Shown one piece after another: positions 1-9,966 of a stretch of 34,987 bases of DNA. Position 1 is the stretch's first letter, and each line of letters begins with the position of its first letter. Source of the DNA: Saprospiraceae bacterium (GTDB lineage Bacteria; Bacteroidota; Bacteroidia; Chitinophagales; Saprospiraceae); the NCBI GenBank assembly GCA_020627965.1, contig JAHDFX010000042.1, positions 1-34,987 of the forward strand, given 5' to 3'. The translations under genes and the position numbers were made by a program. The notes under the pieces were generated by a model, which searched no databases, was not told the origin of the DNA, and worked only from the letters and a program-made list of their open reading frames with translations.

Positions 1-62
1 GAAAAAGAAAAAAAGAGCGAGTCATAGTGTAAATTTATTTCCTCGTCATTCCTAACAGTAAC

Positions 63-103
63 TCAAAAGTATTTAATGTTTAATAGACATTAAATACTTT
101 TGA
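63..103. terminator. Perfect 17-bp inverted repeat, probable terminator of an upstream gene
   Basis: Arms at 63-79 and 87-103 are exact reverse complements (TCAAAAGTATTTAATGT) around a 7-nt loop. It lies before the first gene, so it probably ends transcription from the left edge. There is no clear U-tract on the plus strand, so a two-way terminator or an operator is also possible. Confidence 0.5.
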
Positions 104-138
104 AACACTTCAACAACTACACTCGTCTATTGAAAACC

Positions 139-177
139 CTGATAGAATTATCTACATAAAAAGAATAATTCTATCAG
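139..177. promoter_or_regulatory. 13-bp inverted repeat in the leader of the giant surface-protein gene
   Basis: Arms at 139-151 (CTGATAGAATTAT) and 165-177 are exact reverse complements with a 13-nt loop. The repeat ends 43 nt before the start codon at 221. It may be an operator or a leader hairpin; the sequence alone does not decide. Confidence 0.4.
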
Positions 178-220
178 AGTGGACATCATTTCCATTTGAA
201 CTTTTTTTAAAAAACTACTG

Positions 221-3200
221 ATGCAAAAGCATGCTAAGATATTAGCCGTATTACTCTGTCTGGTCTATTCTCTGATTAGCTGGGGGCAGTGTATGCCAGG
301 AAATTTAGACAGTGATCTTGATGGTATTTGTGATTTATTAGATCAAGATGATGACAATGACGGAATCACAGATACGAATGAATCTATCTGTTCCAGTGTT
401 GATTTATCCAGCCTGAATATGTATGGTAATGCCATTGCTTCCATTACAGCGACAGAAATCCAACTCACTAATCTAGGAGCTTGGAGAAGTTCCTATTCTA
501 CTGAAACATTCAATCTGCCTCTCCATCTATCATTCAAAGCCAACACCAACAATTACAATATGATTGGTCTATTGCCGGTAGGTGCTACAGAAACCGTCAA
601 TAGTTGGAATGATAGTGCCTATAAAGCCTATATTCATGTAAATGGACGTTGTTATGGGAAATTTCCAGATCAATGGACTTTCACCCATCTTCAAAACACT
701 AACCAACAACTTATAGAAATCGATATTTCAACAAATGGTATCTTAACGGTTGCCATAGCTGGTCAGGTTATACATACGGGAACAGCTCCAATTGGTGCTT
801 ATAAGTTAGCAATTAGTAGTCATAGTGGAGGAATGATTGAAAACATTAAACTCACCTACGATTCTGTACCTTGTAACAATATTGACCTTGATACTGATGG
901 TGATGGAACACCTGACCGCCTCGATCTGGACAGCGACAATGACCTTTGTGTAGATGCTTTTGAAGGAGATGGCGGTTTCGTTATCAATGACATGGATGGT
1001 CAGGGTAGGCTCCTCGGAGGCATAGAATTAAATGCAGGGAGTCCCAATTATGGCATTCCTCTAATAGCCAATAACGGTCAGGAAGTCGCAGGAAGTACAG
1101 TTGTATATACAGCTCTACCCGATACAAGAGCTTGTCAGTGTATGCCTTTAAACAATCCTCTCGATAGTGATAATGATGGAGTTTGCGATGCTGCTGACCT
1201 TTGTGATGTGATCTCAGATGCGCTTATCGGAACTCCTTGTGATGATGGCAATGTTTGTACTGTAAATGACCAATGGATGCCTTCCTGTGAATGTGCAGGT
1301 ACATACGCTGATGCCGACGGTGATACGATCTGTGATGCAATGGATAACTGTCCTGATTTCGACAATGCCATTGACATGGACGATGATAATATTCCTGACT
1401 GTCAGGACACCTGTATTGATGTTGATGAAAACGATATTTGCGATGCTCTTCAAGCTAGTCTGACGCCAGAAGAATTAAAAGTTTATGCCAGCCATCGAAG
1501 AGGCTATTACAAAGAAATTTTTTCTTTATCTCTTTATTCCAATGATCCGGGAGCTTCTATTTATTATACCACCGACGGCAGCTCTCCATCTAACTCAGAC
1601 CAGCTTTATAATGGCAGCCCTATTCCTATAAATTCTACGACTACCTTAAAGGTAATTGCCTATTCCTCTCAGGATACTTCAGTTGCTAATACACATACTT
1701 ACATATTCATGGATGATGCCATAAACCAACTTAACGGGGCATCTATTGAACCTTATCGCTCACGATTAGATTCTGCCTTTTTATCTATCCCTACTGTTTC
1801 TGTTGTCAGTTCTTTTGGTACTGTATTCGATGATGATTCTATCCAACAAGTTACTATTGAATGGTTACCTTTTGAAGGAGAATCGGGTACATTTTCCAGT
1901 TGTGGTATCAGGAATTTTGGTGGCGCTTACACTGATTTTGCCAAGAAGAGTCTTCGCATTTATTTTAAAGATGAGTTTGGCAATGGTAAACTAAAATACC
2001 CCATTTTTGGCGATACTAAAGAAGGTGTAGCAGACGAATTTGATCGTCTGGAATTTAGAAGTGGTTCACACGATATGTCCATTAGAGGTTTCTACATGTC
2101 CAGTAGTTTTACCGATGATCTATTCGCTGAAATGGGTAATCAGTCAACACATGGCAGACATGTCAATCTTTTCCTGAACGGACAGTATTGGGGGCAATAT
2201 TATATGCGTGAACGTTTTGGAGGACATTATTTCGCCAATTACTACGGAGGAGATAACGAAGATTACGAAAGTCTCAACGGTAATCTCAACATCGGCGCAG
2301 AGTGGAATGTAGGCGTACCTTATGACGGAGATGGCAGTCTCTGGGAATACGTAAAAACCCTGACCACTTATGATGAGCTTAAGGAATATGTGGAACTGAA
2401 CAACATCATTGATTATATGCTTATGTATTACTTCGGAAGATGCGAAAATGAGTATAGAGCAGGAGCAAGTTATGATGATAAGCTAAAATTTATTTTCCAG
2501 TTAAATGACCCTGATGGCTTTCTTCGGTCAGGATATGGTGGAGACTTTAACCCTGATACCGAAACAGGCCCAGGCAATATATTTGGGAACCTGCGAACAG
2601 AAGATCATCCTGATTTTAACATACTATTGGCAGACAGGGTTTACAAACACTTCCTCCACCCAAGAGGTTCCTTGCTTCCTGAGAATAATATAAGACGATT
2701 AGAAGACCGTTGTAATATTGTCAATAATAGTATGATAATAGAATGTGCACGTTGGAATTATCGTACTTATCCTTCATGGTTAACCGAACACGAAAATACT
2801 AATACCATATTAGATACAAAAACAGACTTAGTCTATCAATCCCTTGCTGATCGTGGAGATTATGTAATATTGGATGCTGTAGAATTCTCACAATATGGTG
2901 GTCTTCTTAATGAAAATGACCAGATTACATTGACCCATTCAAATCCAACTGGTAGCATTTACTACACCACTGATGGTACAGACCCAAGACTCCCGGGAGG
3001 AAGTCTTAATCCCTCTGCTATACTCTATCAAAACCCTATAGTAATCAATACAAGCACCCCAATTTTTGCCCGTGTTTATGATTCGGTTTCGTCTGATGTA
3101 AGAGACAGATGGTCTGCCACCTGCCCAGAAGTCTTTGTTATTGATCAAGTTTATGATAAGCTGGTTATCAATGAAATTATGTACCATGCTGATAGTCTTT

Positions 3201-5953
3201 GTTCTGCCACAGATTCTACCGAATTAGACTATATCGAACTAAAAAATATAGGTGCAGAAACCATCAACCTGGCACAGTGTCGATTTAGCGATGGTATACA
3301 ATTTGAGTTTGGCTATGAGGATATTATACCAGCAGGTGGCTTTATAGTTTTAGCGGAAAATGCTGAAGAATTTCAGGCGGTACATGGTTTTTACCCTTTC
3401 GGGCAATATAAGGGCGGACTCAGTAATGATGGTGAAAGATTAGAACTGATCAATCCGCTTGGCAATATCATCGATTCTCTGACTTATAATGACAAAAATC
3501 CCTGGGATGAAGCCCCCGATGGAAACGGACCATCCCTAGAACTACTCGATCCTTATGCTGACAATAATGATCCCGTCAACTGGTTCCGTTCTGATAATGA
3601 TTGTGGCACACCAGGCACTCAGAACTCTCGTGTATGTACTGGTACAGCCGAACCTATTGTCATCAATGAAATCAATTATAATTCAGATAATGATGGCTTT
3701 GACCCTGGTGACTGGGTAGAGCTATACAATCCGAATCTTGCCCCTGTAGATATTTCAGGTTGGACTTTTTATGATAATAATAATGCATTTGTCATCCCTG
3801 CCGGAACAAGTATTCAGCCAAATGATTTTCTGGTTATTGTGGAAGATGAAACACTATTTGGCAGTTCTTTTCCTCATTTAAATAATGACCAATATCTCGG
3901 CAATTTTGTATTTGGTTTGAGCAATAAAGGTGAACGAGTCAGTCTTTTCAATGAAGATAAATGTCTCTCCGATTATGTCGTTTTTGATGACAAATTACCC
4001 TGGGATACCATTCCTGATGGTAATGGGCCCTCATTATCACTCATTACAACCGACCTTGATAATGTGTTGCCTGAGTCATGGGAAGCCTCCTCTAGTATCA
4101 ACTCGGCATATGGTACGCCCGGACGACCTAACGTCCCTTGCCCGGAGAATAACATTATACTACCTTCTACTGTATGCACAGGATTGCCTGTAAATATTAC
4201 TATTGACAGCCTATATTCCAGAATGAGTCTAAACTGGATATTATCTGGGGCAACCCCTTCCAATGCTACTTCAGACAGTATACAATTGGTCTGGAATACG
4301 CCGGGAACTTATAATATTCAGTTGGTTTCCAGTTATTTTGAATGTACCAAAATTTACAATCAACAAGTAACTGTGCTCAACTGTAATGACCAACCTCTGG
4401 CTGTAGACGATAGCTTCATTGCCACAGAAGATATTCCTTTAAATGATGTCATCAGCTTAAATGATAGTGATCCCAATGGGGATGCCCTGACCTGGAGTAC
4501 CAACCCAATAAACCCACCAACAAACGGCGCTCTGACCATCAATCCAGACGGCACTTTCTCTTATACGCCCGATCCGGGGTTTATTGGTAATGACAGTTTT
4601 GAATACGAAGTTTGTGATGATGCCAGCTATACCCCAACTTTCATATTCAATAAAAGAGTAAGCTCTGGCGAAGATGATGTAGAAGAATTAGCTGCCGATG
4701 GTTCTATTAATACCAGCAGTGGCGATCTTGATCTTATGGATGATAGCGGTGAAATATTTTCAGCCGTCGGAATTAGAATAAGCAATATTAGTATTCCTAA
4801 AAATGCCATGATTACTGGCGCCTACATTGAGTTTGTAGCTGATGAAAATAACAGTCAGACTACCTCATTAACGATAAGTGCGGAAGCTACTGGAAATGCA
4901 GCTCCTATTACTACTACCCCATTTGCGGTAAGCAATAAAATAAAAACAACTGTCACTGCCAACTGGTCGAATATACCCGCCTGGACAGCCGGTAATACTT
5001 ATACCAGCGATGACATCAGTACTGTTGTACAGGAAATCATCAGTCGGGCAGACTGGCAAAGCGGTAATGCCATGACTTTCATTTTTGAAGGAACAGGAAC
5101 ACGTACCCCAGAAACCTATGAAGGCGGAGCAACAGTAGCTCCAAAGCTCATTGTCAATTACGAACTTCCTGGTAGTAATTCCAGTATTACTTTATGCGAT
5201 CAGGCAAACGTCAATATTACAGTTGAACGAGGCTGTATAGACCTTAATATCTCAGCTTTTCTTGAAGGTCCTTTTAATGCCCTTACGGGCGAAATGAATA
5301 CCGACCTCAATACGCTCAGAGGATTACTGCCCGGACAAATACCTGCCAGTAATTTTGCTATACCTACCCCAGCCGGACAACCTTATAATATGCCGCCATG
5401 GAACTATGTAGGTACAGAAGGTAATAGCTGGACAAATACAGAATATACCGATGATATGGTAGACTGGGTGTTAGTATCTACACGTACAGGCATTGATAAA
5501 AATACAGAAGTCGGCAGGGCAGCCGGTATGCTACTGAAAAATGGAAGTATAAGTTTCATTGAAGGCTGTGCCCTCGAAAATTATGGACTGGACTCCGTCT
5601 ACATTGCCATAGAACACCGTAATCATATGGGCATTATGTCCTCACAAAAAGCGGAAATTCTAAATAAAACACTGACTTGGGATTTCAGGTCTTCAGACAG
5701 TTATAAAGACGCGACTAGTGTCGGTCAGAAAGAGATACTCCCTGGCACCTGGGGCATGTTTGCCGGAGATGGCGACCAATCAGATTTTCCAAGCTTTGAT
5801 ATAAAAGGAACTGATAAAACATTATGGCTCAACACCAATGGTATTTTCCAACAGTATGAAATTTCTGACTTTGACCTGAATGGTGATGTCAATGGGGCAG
5901 ATAAGGTGCTTTGGTTTGAAAATAATGGCGTCTCTTCGAGGGTGCCTAAGTAA
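221..5953 (+). CDS. Giant secreted multidomain protein: TSP3 repeats, CotH-like domain, lamin-tail domains, dockerin-like C-terminus
   Basis: A 1910-aa exported protein starting with a Sec signal (about residues 1-23). Visible in order: thrombospondin type 3 Asp-rich calcium repeats near 28-54, 222-250 and 310-410; chitobiase-C-like segments (motif IYYTTDG) near 430-500 and 880-950; a CotH-kinase-like domain at about 515-850; two lamin-tail domains opening with VINEI near 981 and 1146; a PKD-like segment near 1306-1385; a cadherin/VCBS-like repeat (AVDDSF to FTYTPD-type end) near 1392-1470; a DNRLRE-like domain near 1472-1650; and a C-terminal region with a dockerin-like DLNGDVNGADK motif near 1885, ending SRVPK. 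That ending is familiar from Saprospiria surface proteins. CotH domains can be protein kinases, but activity here is not shown. It probably acts at the cell surface in adhesion or matrix binding. Domain edges are approximate. Confidence 0.9.
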   Translation: MQKHAKILAVLLCLVYSLISWGQCMPGNLDSDLDGICDLLDQDDDNDGITDTNESICSSVDLSSLNMYGNAIASITATEIQLTNLGAWRSSYSTETFNLPLHLSFKANTNNYNMIGLLPVGATETVNSWNDSAYKAYIHVNGRCYGKFPDQWTFTHLQNTNQQLIEIDISTNGILTVAIAGQVIHTGTAPIGAYKLAISSHSGGMIENIKLTYDSVPCNNIDLDTDGDGTPDRLDLDSDNDLCVDAFEGDGGFVINDMDGQGRLLGGIELNAGSPNYGIPLIANNGQEVAGSTVVYTALPDTRACQCMPLNNPLDSDNDGVCDAADLCDVISDALIGTPCDDGNVCTVNDQWMPSCECAGTYADADGDTICDAMDNCPDFDNAIDMDDDNIPDCQDTCIDVDENDICDALQASLTPEELKVYASHRRGYYKEIFSLSLYSNDPGASIYYTTDGSSPSNSDQLYNGSPIPINSTTTLKVIAYSSQDTSVANTHTYIFMDDAINQLNGASIEPYRSRLDSAFLSIPTVSVVSSFGTVFDDDSIQQVTIEWLPFEGESGTFSSCGIRNFGGAYTDFAKKSLRIYFKDEFGNGKLKYPIFGDTKEGVADEFDRLEFRSGSHDMSIRGFYMSSSFTDDLFAEMGNQSTHGRHVNLFLNGQYWGQYYMRERFGGHYFANYYGGDNEDYESLNGNLNIGAEWNVGVPYDGDGSLWEYVKTLTTYDELKEYVELNNIIDYMLMYYFGRCENEYRAGASYDDKLKFIFQLNDPDGFLRSGYGGDFNPDTETGPGNIFGNLRTEDHPDFNILLADRVYKHFLHPRGSLLPENNIRRLEDRCNIVNNSMIIECARWNYRTYPSWLTEHENTNTILDTKTDLVYQSLADRGDYVILDAVEFSQYGGLLNENDQITLTHSNPTGSIYYTTDGTDPRLPGGSLNPSAILYQNPIVINTSTPIFARVYDSVSSDVRDRWSATCPEVFVIDQVYDKLVINEIMYHADSLCSATDSTELDYIELKNIGAETINLAQCRFSDGIQFEFGYEDIIPAGGFIVLAENAEEFQAVHGFYPFGQYKGGLSNDGERLELINPLGNIIDSLTYNDKNPWDEAPDGNGPSLELLDPYADNNDPVNWFRSDNDCGTPGTQNSRVCTGTAEPIVINEINYNSDNDGFDPGDWVELYNPNLAPVDISGWTFYDNNNAFVIPAGTSIQPNDFLVIVEDETLFGSSFPHLNNDQYLGNFVFGLSNKGERVSLFNEDKCLSDYVVFDDKLPWDTIPDGNGPSLSLITTDLDNVLPESWEASSSINSAYGTPGRPNVPCPENNIILPSTVCTGLPVNITIDSLYSRMSLNWILSGATPSNATSDSIQLVWNTPGTYNIQLVSSYFECTKIYNQQVTVLNCNDQPLAVDDSFIATEDIPLNDVISLNDSDPNGDALTWSTNPINPPTNGALTINPDGTFSYTPDPGFIGNDSFEYEVCDDASYTPTFIFNKRVSSGEDDVEELAADGSINTSSGDLDLMDDSGEIFSAVGIRISNISIPKNAMITGAYIEFVADENNSQTTSLTISAEATGNAAPITTTPFAVSNKIKTTVTANWSNIPAWTAGNTYTSDDISTVVQEIISRADWQSGNAMTFIFEGTGTRTPETYEGGATVAPKLIVNYELPGSNSSITLCDQANVNITVERGCIDLNISAFLEGPFNALTGEMNTDLNTLRGLLPGQIPASNFAIPTPAGQPYNMPPWNYVGTEGNSWTNTEYTDDMVDWVLVSTRTGIDKNTEVGRAAGMLLKNGSISFIEGCALENYGLDSVYIAIEHRNHMGIMSSQKAEILNKTLTWDFRSSDSYKDATSVGQKEILPGTWGMFAGDGDQSDFPSFDIKGTDKTLWLNTNGIFQQYEISDFDLNGDVNGADKVLWFENNGVSSRVPK

Positions 5954-6002
5954 TTTACCTATACCATATACGTCCTGAACACACACAATATAGGGCGCAG
6001 TT

Positions 6003-6461
6003 CTAAATTGTCCTAGCCCGTTTAATTCCTAATTGTATGGCATTCATTAGGTTATGCCATCTTCCTGAAAGGAAGGTACACCTTAAAACCAACATATTAT
6101 TCAGGTTCTCCTTATACCAAAAAGTACTCGGTTCTTTAAATCCGAGGTTGATGACCCGCCTAATTGCGGACTCTACTAATCCGCTGCCAAACAAGAGCTT
6201 ACGTTTTTTAAATTGCTTGTATTGCATACGATCATGGTGCTTTTTAAAGTACTGTAATGCCGTTTCCATATCTTCACTCAAAGTAGATTTTGCTTCCCGA
6301 ATGAGCTGTTCAAATTTTCGGACAATGGAATTAGCTAATCCTTCCCACAGCCAATTTTTCCATAGTTCAAACTGACTGTTTCGTTCCGGTTTGCTTAACG
6401 GCAAAAGCTCACTAAGTTCCTTGAGGTGTTCTACTGCATGATAGTATTTCATATTTATCAA
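6003..6461 (-). pseudogene. C-terminal fragment of an IS transposase
   Basis: About 150 codons of transposase C-terminus are open here: a YYHAVEHL motif, then GSGLVESAIRRVINL, then an LSGRWHNLMN motif near the end. This pattern belongs to DDE transposases of the ISKra4/ISLre2-like kind; the exact family is uncertain. The intact enzyme would be two to three times longer. The only initiator is a TTG, with an in-frame TAA five codons upstream (6474-6476), so the N-terminal half including the first catalytic Asp is missing. It abuts a dead lipoprotein gene on the same strand. I read it as a relic, not a working element; no inverted repeats could be assigned. Confidence 0.75.
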
Positions 6462-6630
6462 TCTGAATAATTTTTACAGTCGAGTTTTCTTCACCCGTTC
6501 TTGTATCATAAGTCTAAATCTGCCCAACTTTAAATTTAGGATATGTATAATTCAATTCTTTTTTTAGTTCTTTTTGCATCGTGCAACTTAACATTAATGT
6601 CATAACAGTGATTAGTAAAAATTTATTTAT
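6453..6630 (-). pseudogene. 5' remnant of a lipoprotein gene (start codon lost, Trp to stop)
   Basis: Translating the minus strand from 6630 gives (I)NKFLLITVMTLMLSC, a clear lipoprotein signal with lipobox, then a soluble stretch containing YTYPKFKVGQI-stop-TYDTRTGEENSTV and IIQIDKYE. The codon where Met is expected is ATA (6628-6630), and an in-frame TAG at 6514-6516 sits where a Trp would fit (VGQIW is a common pattern). After about 6453 the reading becomes nonsense and the transposase fragment begins in another frame. The gene therefore looks inactivated by IS insertion or deletion plus point decay. The function of the intact parent is unknown. Confidence 0.6.
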
Positions 6631-6732
6631 TTTATTTTAATAATTGATAATCAGATTTTTTTAAAATTTTATTTAAATAAATTAATTGTATTTAATGTTA
6701 AATTGGTAAAAAAATAATCAAACTCCCCCCTG

Positions 6733-6740
6733 TATATTTG
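6733..6740 (+). promoter_or_regulatory. Bacteroidota -7 element for the SBBP propeller gene
   Basis: TATATTTG matches the TAnnTTTG consensus of the Bacteroidota primary sigma factor. It lies 36 nt before the chosen start at 6777. No well-spaced -33 TTTG is visible; the nearest TTG, at 6703, is too far away. Confidence 0.5.
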
Positions 6741-6776
6741 TGAAAAGAAATTCTTCAATTATAAATGTATATTCTT

Positions 6777-8534
6777 ATGAAATCGTTCCTTTTTCCAATA
6801 ATATTAATCTCATTACTTTTTTCGTGTAATGTTCAACTTTCAGGACAAACACCTCAGTTTGAATGGGCATGGTCAACCGACACGTCTGCTGATGCTACTA
6901 GTGTTTCTTCCAATAGTGTCTGTACTGACCTGGATGGTAATGTGTACACCACAGGTAATTTTAAAGGAAGAGTTGATTTCGATCCGGGGGCCGATTCGAC
7001 CATATTGGACTCTGATGGCTACAATCATATTTTTATTCAAAAACTAGCCCCTAACGGAAACTTGCTCTGGGCAGCTTCTATGGGCGGGAGTACAACGTTG
7101 ACCAACGGAAGTACTTCAAGTTATGGACTTGCTATTACAACAGATACAGATGGCAATGTTTATGTTACTGGTTCCTTTATGGGAACGGCTGATTTTGATC
7201 CAGGGCCAGGTATTGCCAACTTAACTGCTCCTCCAGGACAAAATTCAATCGATATTTTTGTACTCAAACTGGATACAGACGGCAATTATATATGGGCGAA
7301 GCATATGAACGGGATATTCATAGAATCCGGAAGAGCTATTTCTACAGACCCTATAGGTAATGTCTATATTACCGGACTGTATAGATTGACAGTTGATTTT
7401 GACCCTGGCCCCGATGTTGCCTCCTTAACTGCTGTAGGCTCAATAGATGATGTATTTGTAGTAAAGTTGGACGCCGATGGTAATTATCAATGGGCAATTT
7501 CAATTGGCTCAGAATTTTATGATGCTGGTCTTGGAATAGCTAATGATGAGTATGGAAATGTATATACTACAGGATATTATAGTGGGAAAGTAGATTTTGA
7601 CCCTGGCCCCGATTCCTTGTTTCTCAACTCTAATCGTCAAGATATTTTTATTCAAAAACTGGATACTGATGGCAACTTATTGTGGGCTAAAACTTTTGAA
7701 GGCAGACCACTTGGAGATGACCTAGGACGCAGCGTTATAGTAGATGATGAAAATAATGTATACCTGGCTGGTTCTTTCAGTCAAGAACTAGATGCAGACC
7801 CAGGACCAAATTCTACCACTCTTACAGGGAGTGATTTTCTTATTAAACTGAATTCAGCAGGTGATTTTCTTTGGGGAACCCCCATTAATCGTGCTGCGGT
7901 ATTCCCAAAAAGAAATTCCATCGCAATTGATGCAGAAAACAATATATACACCGTTGGCTATATCTTCGGAATCACCGATTTTGATCCCGGCCCAGATAGT
8001 CTCCTATTCGGGGAAGCCAATACAGTAAAAGGTTTTATTCAAAAATTTGATACTGATGGGAATGTGGTATGGGTTGATATTATCGCACCAAGAGCAGAGA
8101 GTATTAGTATTGATTCTGCCTGCAATATTTTTGTATATGGCGAGGAAGCTGACACGATTGATTTTGATCCCGGACCAGACACTTATTATCTAACACAAAG
8201 TGGTACTTATATCGCTAAATTCTCTGGTGCTTGCGATGAAGTAGTTAATGTTGAAGAACCCACAATATTTCTCGCTTCTCAGATGTCTCTCTATCCCGTT
8301 CCTTCAAACAAAAGCCTGAATATAGATTATCATTCCAACAGTCTCAGAATTTTAAATATCGAAGTCATATCAAATACCGGGCAGGTTGTCCTTTCAGACC
8401 AGGCAACCGTAGAAGAGGGGATCAATACTATTTCGATGGACATTGAGTCACTGCCAGCCGGATATTACTATGTTCGTACTCAGCAAGCCAGAAAAACGCC
8501 GCAAATAAAACCCTTTATAAAAATTAGCCCTTAG
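6777..8534 (+). CDS. Secreted SBBP-type beta-propeller protein with T9SS sorting domain
   Basis: A 585-aa exported protein. The start at 6777 puts a normal signal peptide first (MKSFLFPIILISLLFSC); an ATG four codons earlier (6765) is the alternative. The body holds about seven repeats of roughly 60-70 residues, each with a GNVY(T/V)TG strand and a (V/I/A)DFDPGPD motif, often preceded by KLDTDGN and a LWA/QWA strand. This is the SBBP family, and seven units suit a seven-bladed propeller (inference). The last 80 residues are a T9SS type A domain (LYPVPSN start, LPAGYYYVR near the end), so the protein should be exported by T9SS and attached or released at the surface. Partner unknown. A terminator follows. 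Confidence 0.9.
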   Translation: MKSFLFPIILISLLFSCNVQLSGQTPQFEWAWSTDTSADATSVSSNSVCTDLDGNVYTTGNFKGRVDFDPGADSTILDSDGYNHIFIQKLAPNGNLLWAASMGGSTTLTNGSTSSYGLAITTDTDGNVYVTGSFMGTADFDPGPGIANLTAPPGQNSIDIFVLKLDTDGNYIWAKHMNGIFIESGRAISTDPIGNVYITGLYRLTVDFDPGPDVASLTAVGSIDDVFVVKLDADGNYQWAISIGSEFYDAGLGIANDEYGNVYTTGYYSGKVDFDPGPDSLFLNSNRQDIFIQKLDTDGNLLWAKTFEGRPLGDDLGRSVIVDDENNVYLAGSFSQELDADPGPNSTTLTGSDFLIKLNSAGDFLWGTPINRAAVFPKRNSIAIDAENNIYTVGYIFGITDFDPGPDSLLFGEANTVKGFIQKFDTDGNVVWVDIIAPRAESISIDSACNIFVYGEEADTIDFDPGPDTYYLTQSGTYIAKFSGACDEVVNVEEPTIFLASQMSLYPVPSNKSLNIDYHSNSLRILNIEVISNTGQVVLSDQATVEEGINTISMDIESLPAGYYYVRTQQARKTPQIKPFIKISP

Positions 8535-8590
8535 ATGCTTTCTTAATTTTGGTTTTTGGAGTTCTATTTGAACTCTTAGGTAAATGGAAA

Positions 8591-8635
8591 ACAGGTCTGA
8601 ATTTACTAATTTTAGTGAATTTGGGCTTGTTTTTT
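8591..8635 (+). terminator. Intrinsic terminator of the SBBP gene
   Basis: Arms 8591-8607 and 8614-8630 form a continuous 17-bp RNA stem (five G-U pairs) around a 6-nt loop, followed at once by a T-run to 8635. Confidence 0.8.
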
Positions 8636-8751
8636 AAGTTGGTATGCTCTGATTGTTGGTTTCATTTTTTTGTTTTCAATTGGTGTTTAAATCCCAATAA
8701 AAGTTTGGCCAGTCTTTTTTTTTGATAAACGAACATTATTTGTTGCAAATT

Positions 8752-9897
8752 TTATAAATGCTCAAAAGCTGCTTTTAGATCAGCTATTAGATCATCTGCA
8801 TCTTCGATACCCACGCTAAGGCGAATCAAAGAATCTGTCATACCAACTGCCAGGCGTTCTTCTCTAGGAATAGAAGCATGGGTCATGGTAGGCGGATGAC
8901 CGATTAAAGACTCCACACCACCTAAGGATTCTGCCAGGCTGAAAAGGTGCGTATTGCTCATTACCTTCGAACCAGCTTCCAGTGTATCTTCATGCAAAGT
9001 GAAAGATACCATAGCACCAAAATCACGCATCTGCGTCTTAGCCAGTTCATGACCGGGATGGTCTTCAAAGCCAGGATAGAAAACTTTACTGACTTTTGGA
9101 TGCGCTTTCAAAAACGCTGCAATGACACGAGCATTTTCGCAGGCACGCTGCACACGAATATGCAGTGTTTTAATACCACGTAATACCAAAAAGCAATCCT
9201 GTGGTCCAGGAACAGCGCCAGCACTGTTTTGGATAAAATAAAGCCGATCTGCCAAATCTTTATTTTTAGTAACCACAGCACCATGCACTACATCAGAATG
9301 ACCGCCCAGATATTTAGTTGCTGAATGTAAAACCAGATCAGCCCCCAAATCTAAGGGTGTTTGCAGATAAGGTGATGCAAAAGTATTATCAACGCAGGTC
9401 AGAATATTATGTTTTTTAGCCAATTCACAAACCGCTTTGATGTCTACAATATTCAGCATAGGATTGGTTGGCGTTTCAATCCAGATAAGCTTAGTATTTT
9501 CATTGATCTTAGCCTCAATTTTCTCAATATCTGTCATTGGAACAAAGTGCCCCTTCACTCCGAAATTGCCAAACACTTTGGTAATGAGTCGGTAAGTTCC
9601 ACCATACAGATCGTTGGTTGAGATCACCTCGTCGCCGCTTTTTAGCAATTTTAATACAGCATCTACAGCAGCCATACCGCTGGAAAAACAAATACCATGT
9701 GTTCCATTTTCCAAAGCTGCCAGATTATTCTCTAGCGTTATACGTGTCGGATTCTGAGTACGGGCATATTCGTAGCCCTTATGCACACCAGGAGAATCCT
9801 GTACATAAGTAGATGTTTGAAAAATGGGTGTCATAATTGCCCCTGTGCTGGGGTCTGGCTCAATGCCTGCATGAATAACTTTTGTACCGAATTTCAT
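8752..9897 (-). CDS. Cystathionine gamma-synthase / gamma-lyase family PLP enzyme
   Basis: A 381-aa, full-length member of the Cys/Met-metabolism PLP family (fold type I). Visible signatures are YARTQNPT (residues 44-51), the phosphate-binding SSGM (72-75), VDNTF with D170 facing the pyridine nitrogen, and the SATKYLGGHSD motif with the PLP lysine K195. The family catalyses C-S bond formation or cleavage at cystathionine in methionine/cysteine interconversion, in the cytoplasm. Synthase (metB-type), gamma-lyase and related activities cannot be told apart by eye, so no symbol is given. The gene stands alone, transcribed away from the LEA14-like gene across a 69-bp gap. Confidence 0.92.
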   Translation of the reverse strand: MKFGTKVIHAGIEPDPSTGAIMTPIFQTSTYVQDSPGVHKGYEYARTQNPTRITLENNLAALENGTHGICFSSGMAAVDAVLKLLKSGDEVISTNDLYGGTYRLITKVFGNFGVKGHFVPMTDIEKIEAKINENTKLIWIETPTNPMLNIVDIKAVCELAKKHNILTCVDNTFASPYLQTPLDLGADLVLHSATKYLGGHSDVVHGAVVTKNKDLADRLYFIQNSAGAVPGPQDCFLVLRGIKTLHIRVQRACENARVIAAFLKAHPKVSKVFYPGFEDHPGHELAKTQMRDFGAMVSFTLHEDTLEAGSKVMSNTHLFSLAESLGGVESLIGHPPTMTHASIPREERLAVGMTDSLIRLSVGIEDADDLIADLKAAFEHL

Positions 9898-9908
9898 ATT
9901 TCATATTA

Positions 9909-9943
9909 TTTGACTGGCAAGGTAGTAAAATTTCTTATTTTTG
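9909..9943 (+). promoter_or_regulatory. Promoter of the LEA14-like gene
   Basis: TTTG at 9909-9912 and TATTTTTG at 9936-9943 match the Bacteroidota -33 and -7 elements with a 23-nt spacer, within the range seen in Flavobacteria. Transcription would begin near 9950, leaving a leader of about 16 nt before ATG 9967. Confidence 0.6.
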
Positions 9944-9966
9944 ACGATTCTAAACTAAAAGTACTT

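Noticed and set aside
3973-4263. Minus-strand open frame inside the giant gene
   Set aside because: Composition follows the coding strand opposite; many such frames appear across this gene and none has motifs.
9781-9966. Long in-frame 5' extension of the LEA14-like gene
   Set aside because: It runs antisense through the trans-sulfuration gene and would hide the lipoprotein signal that begins at 9967.
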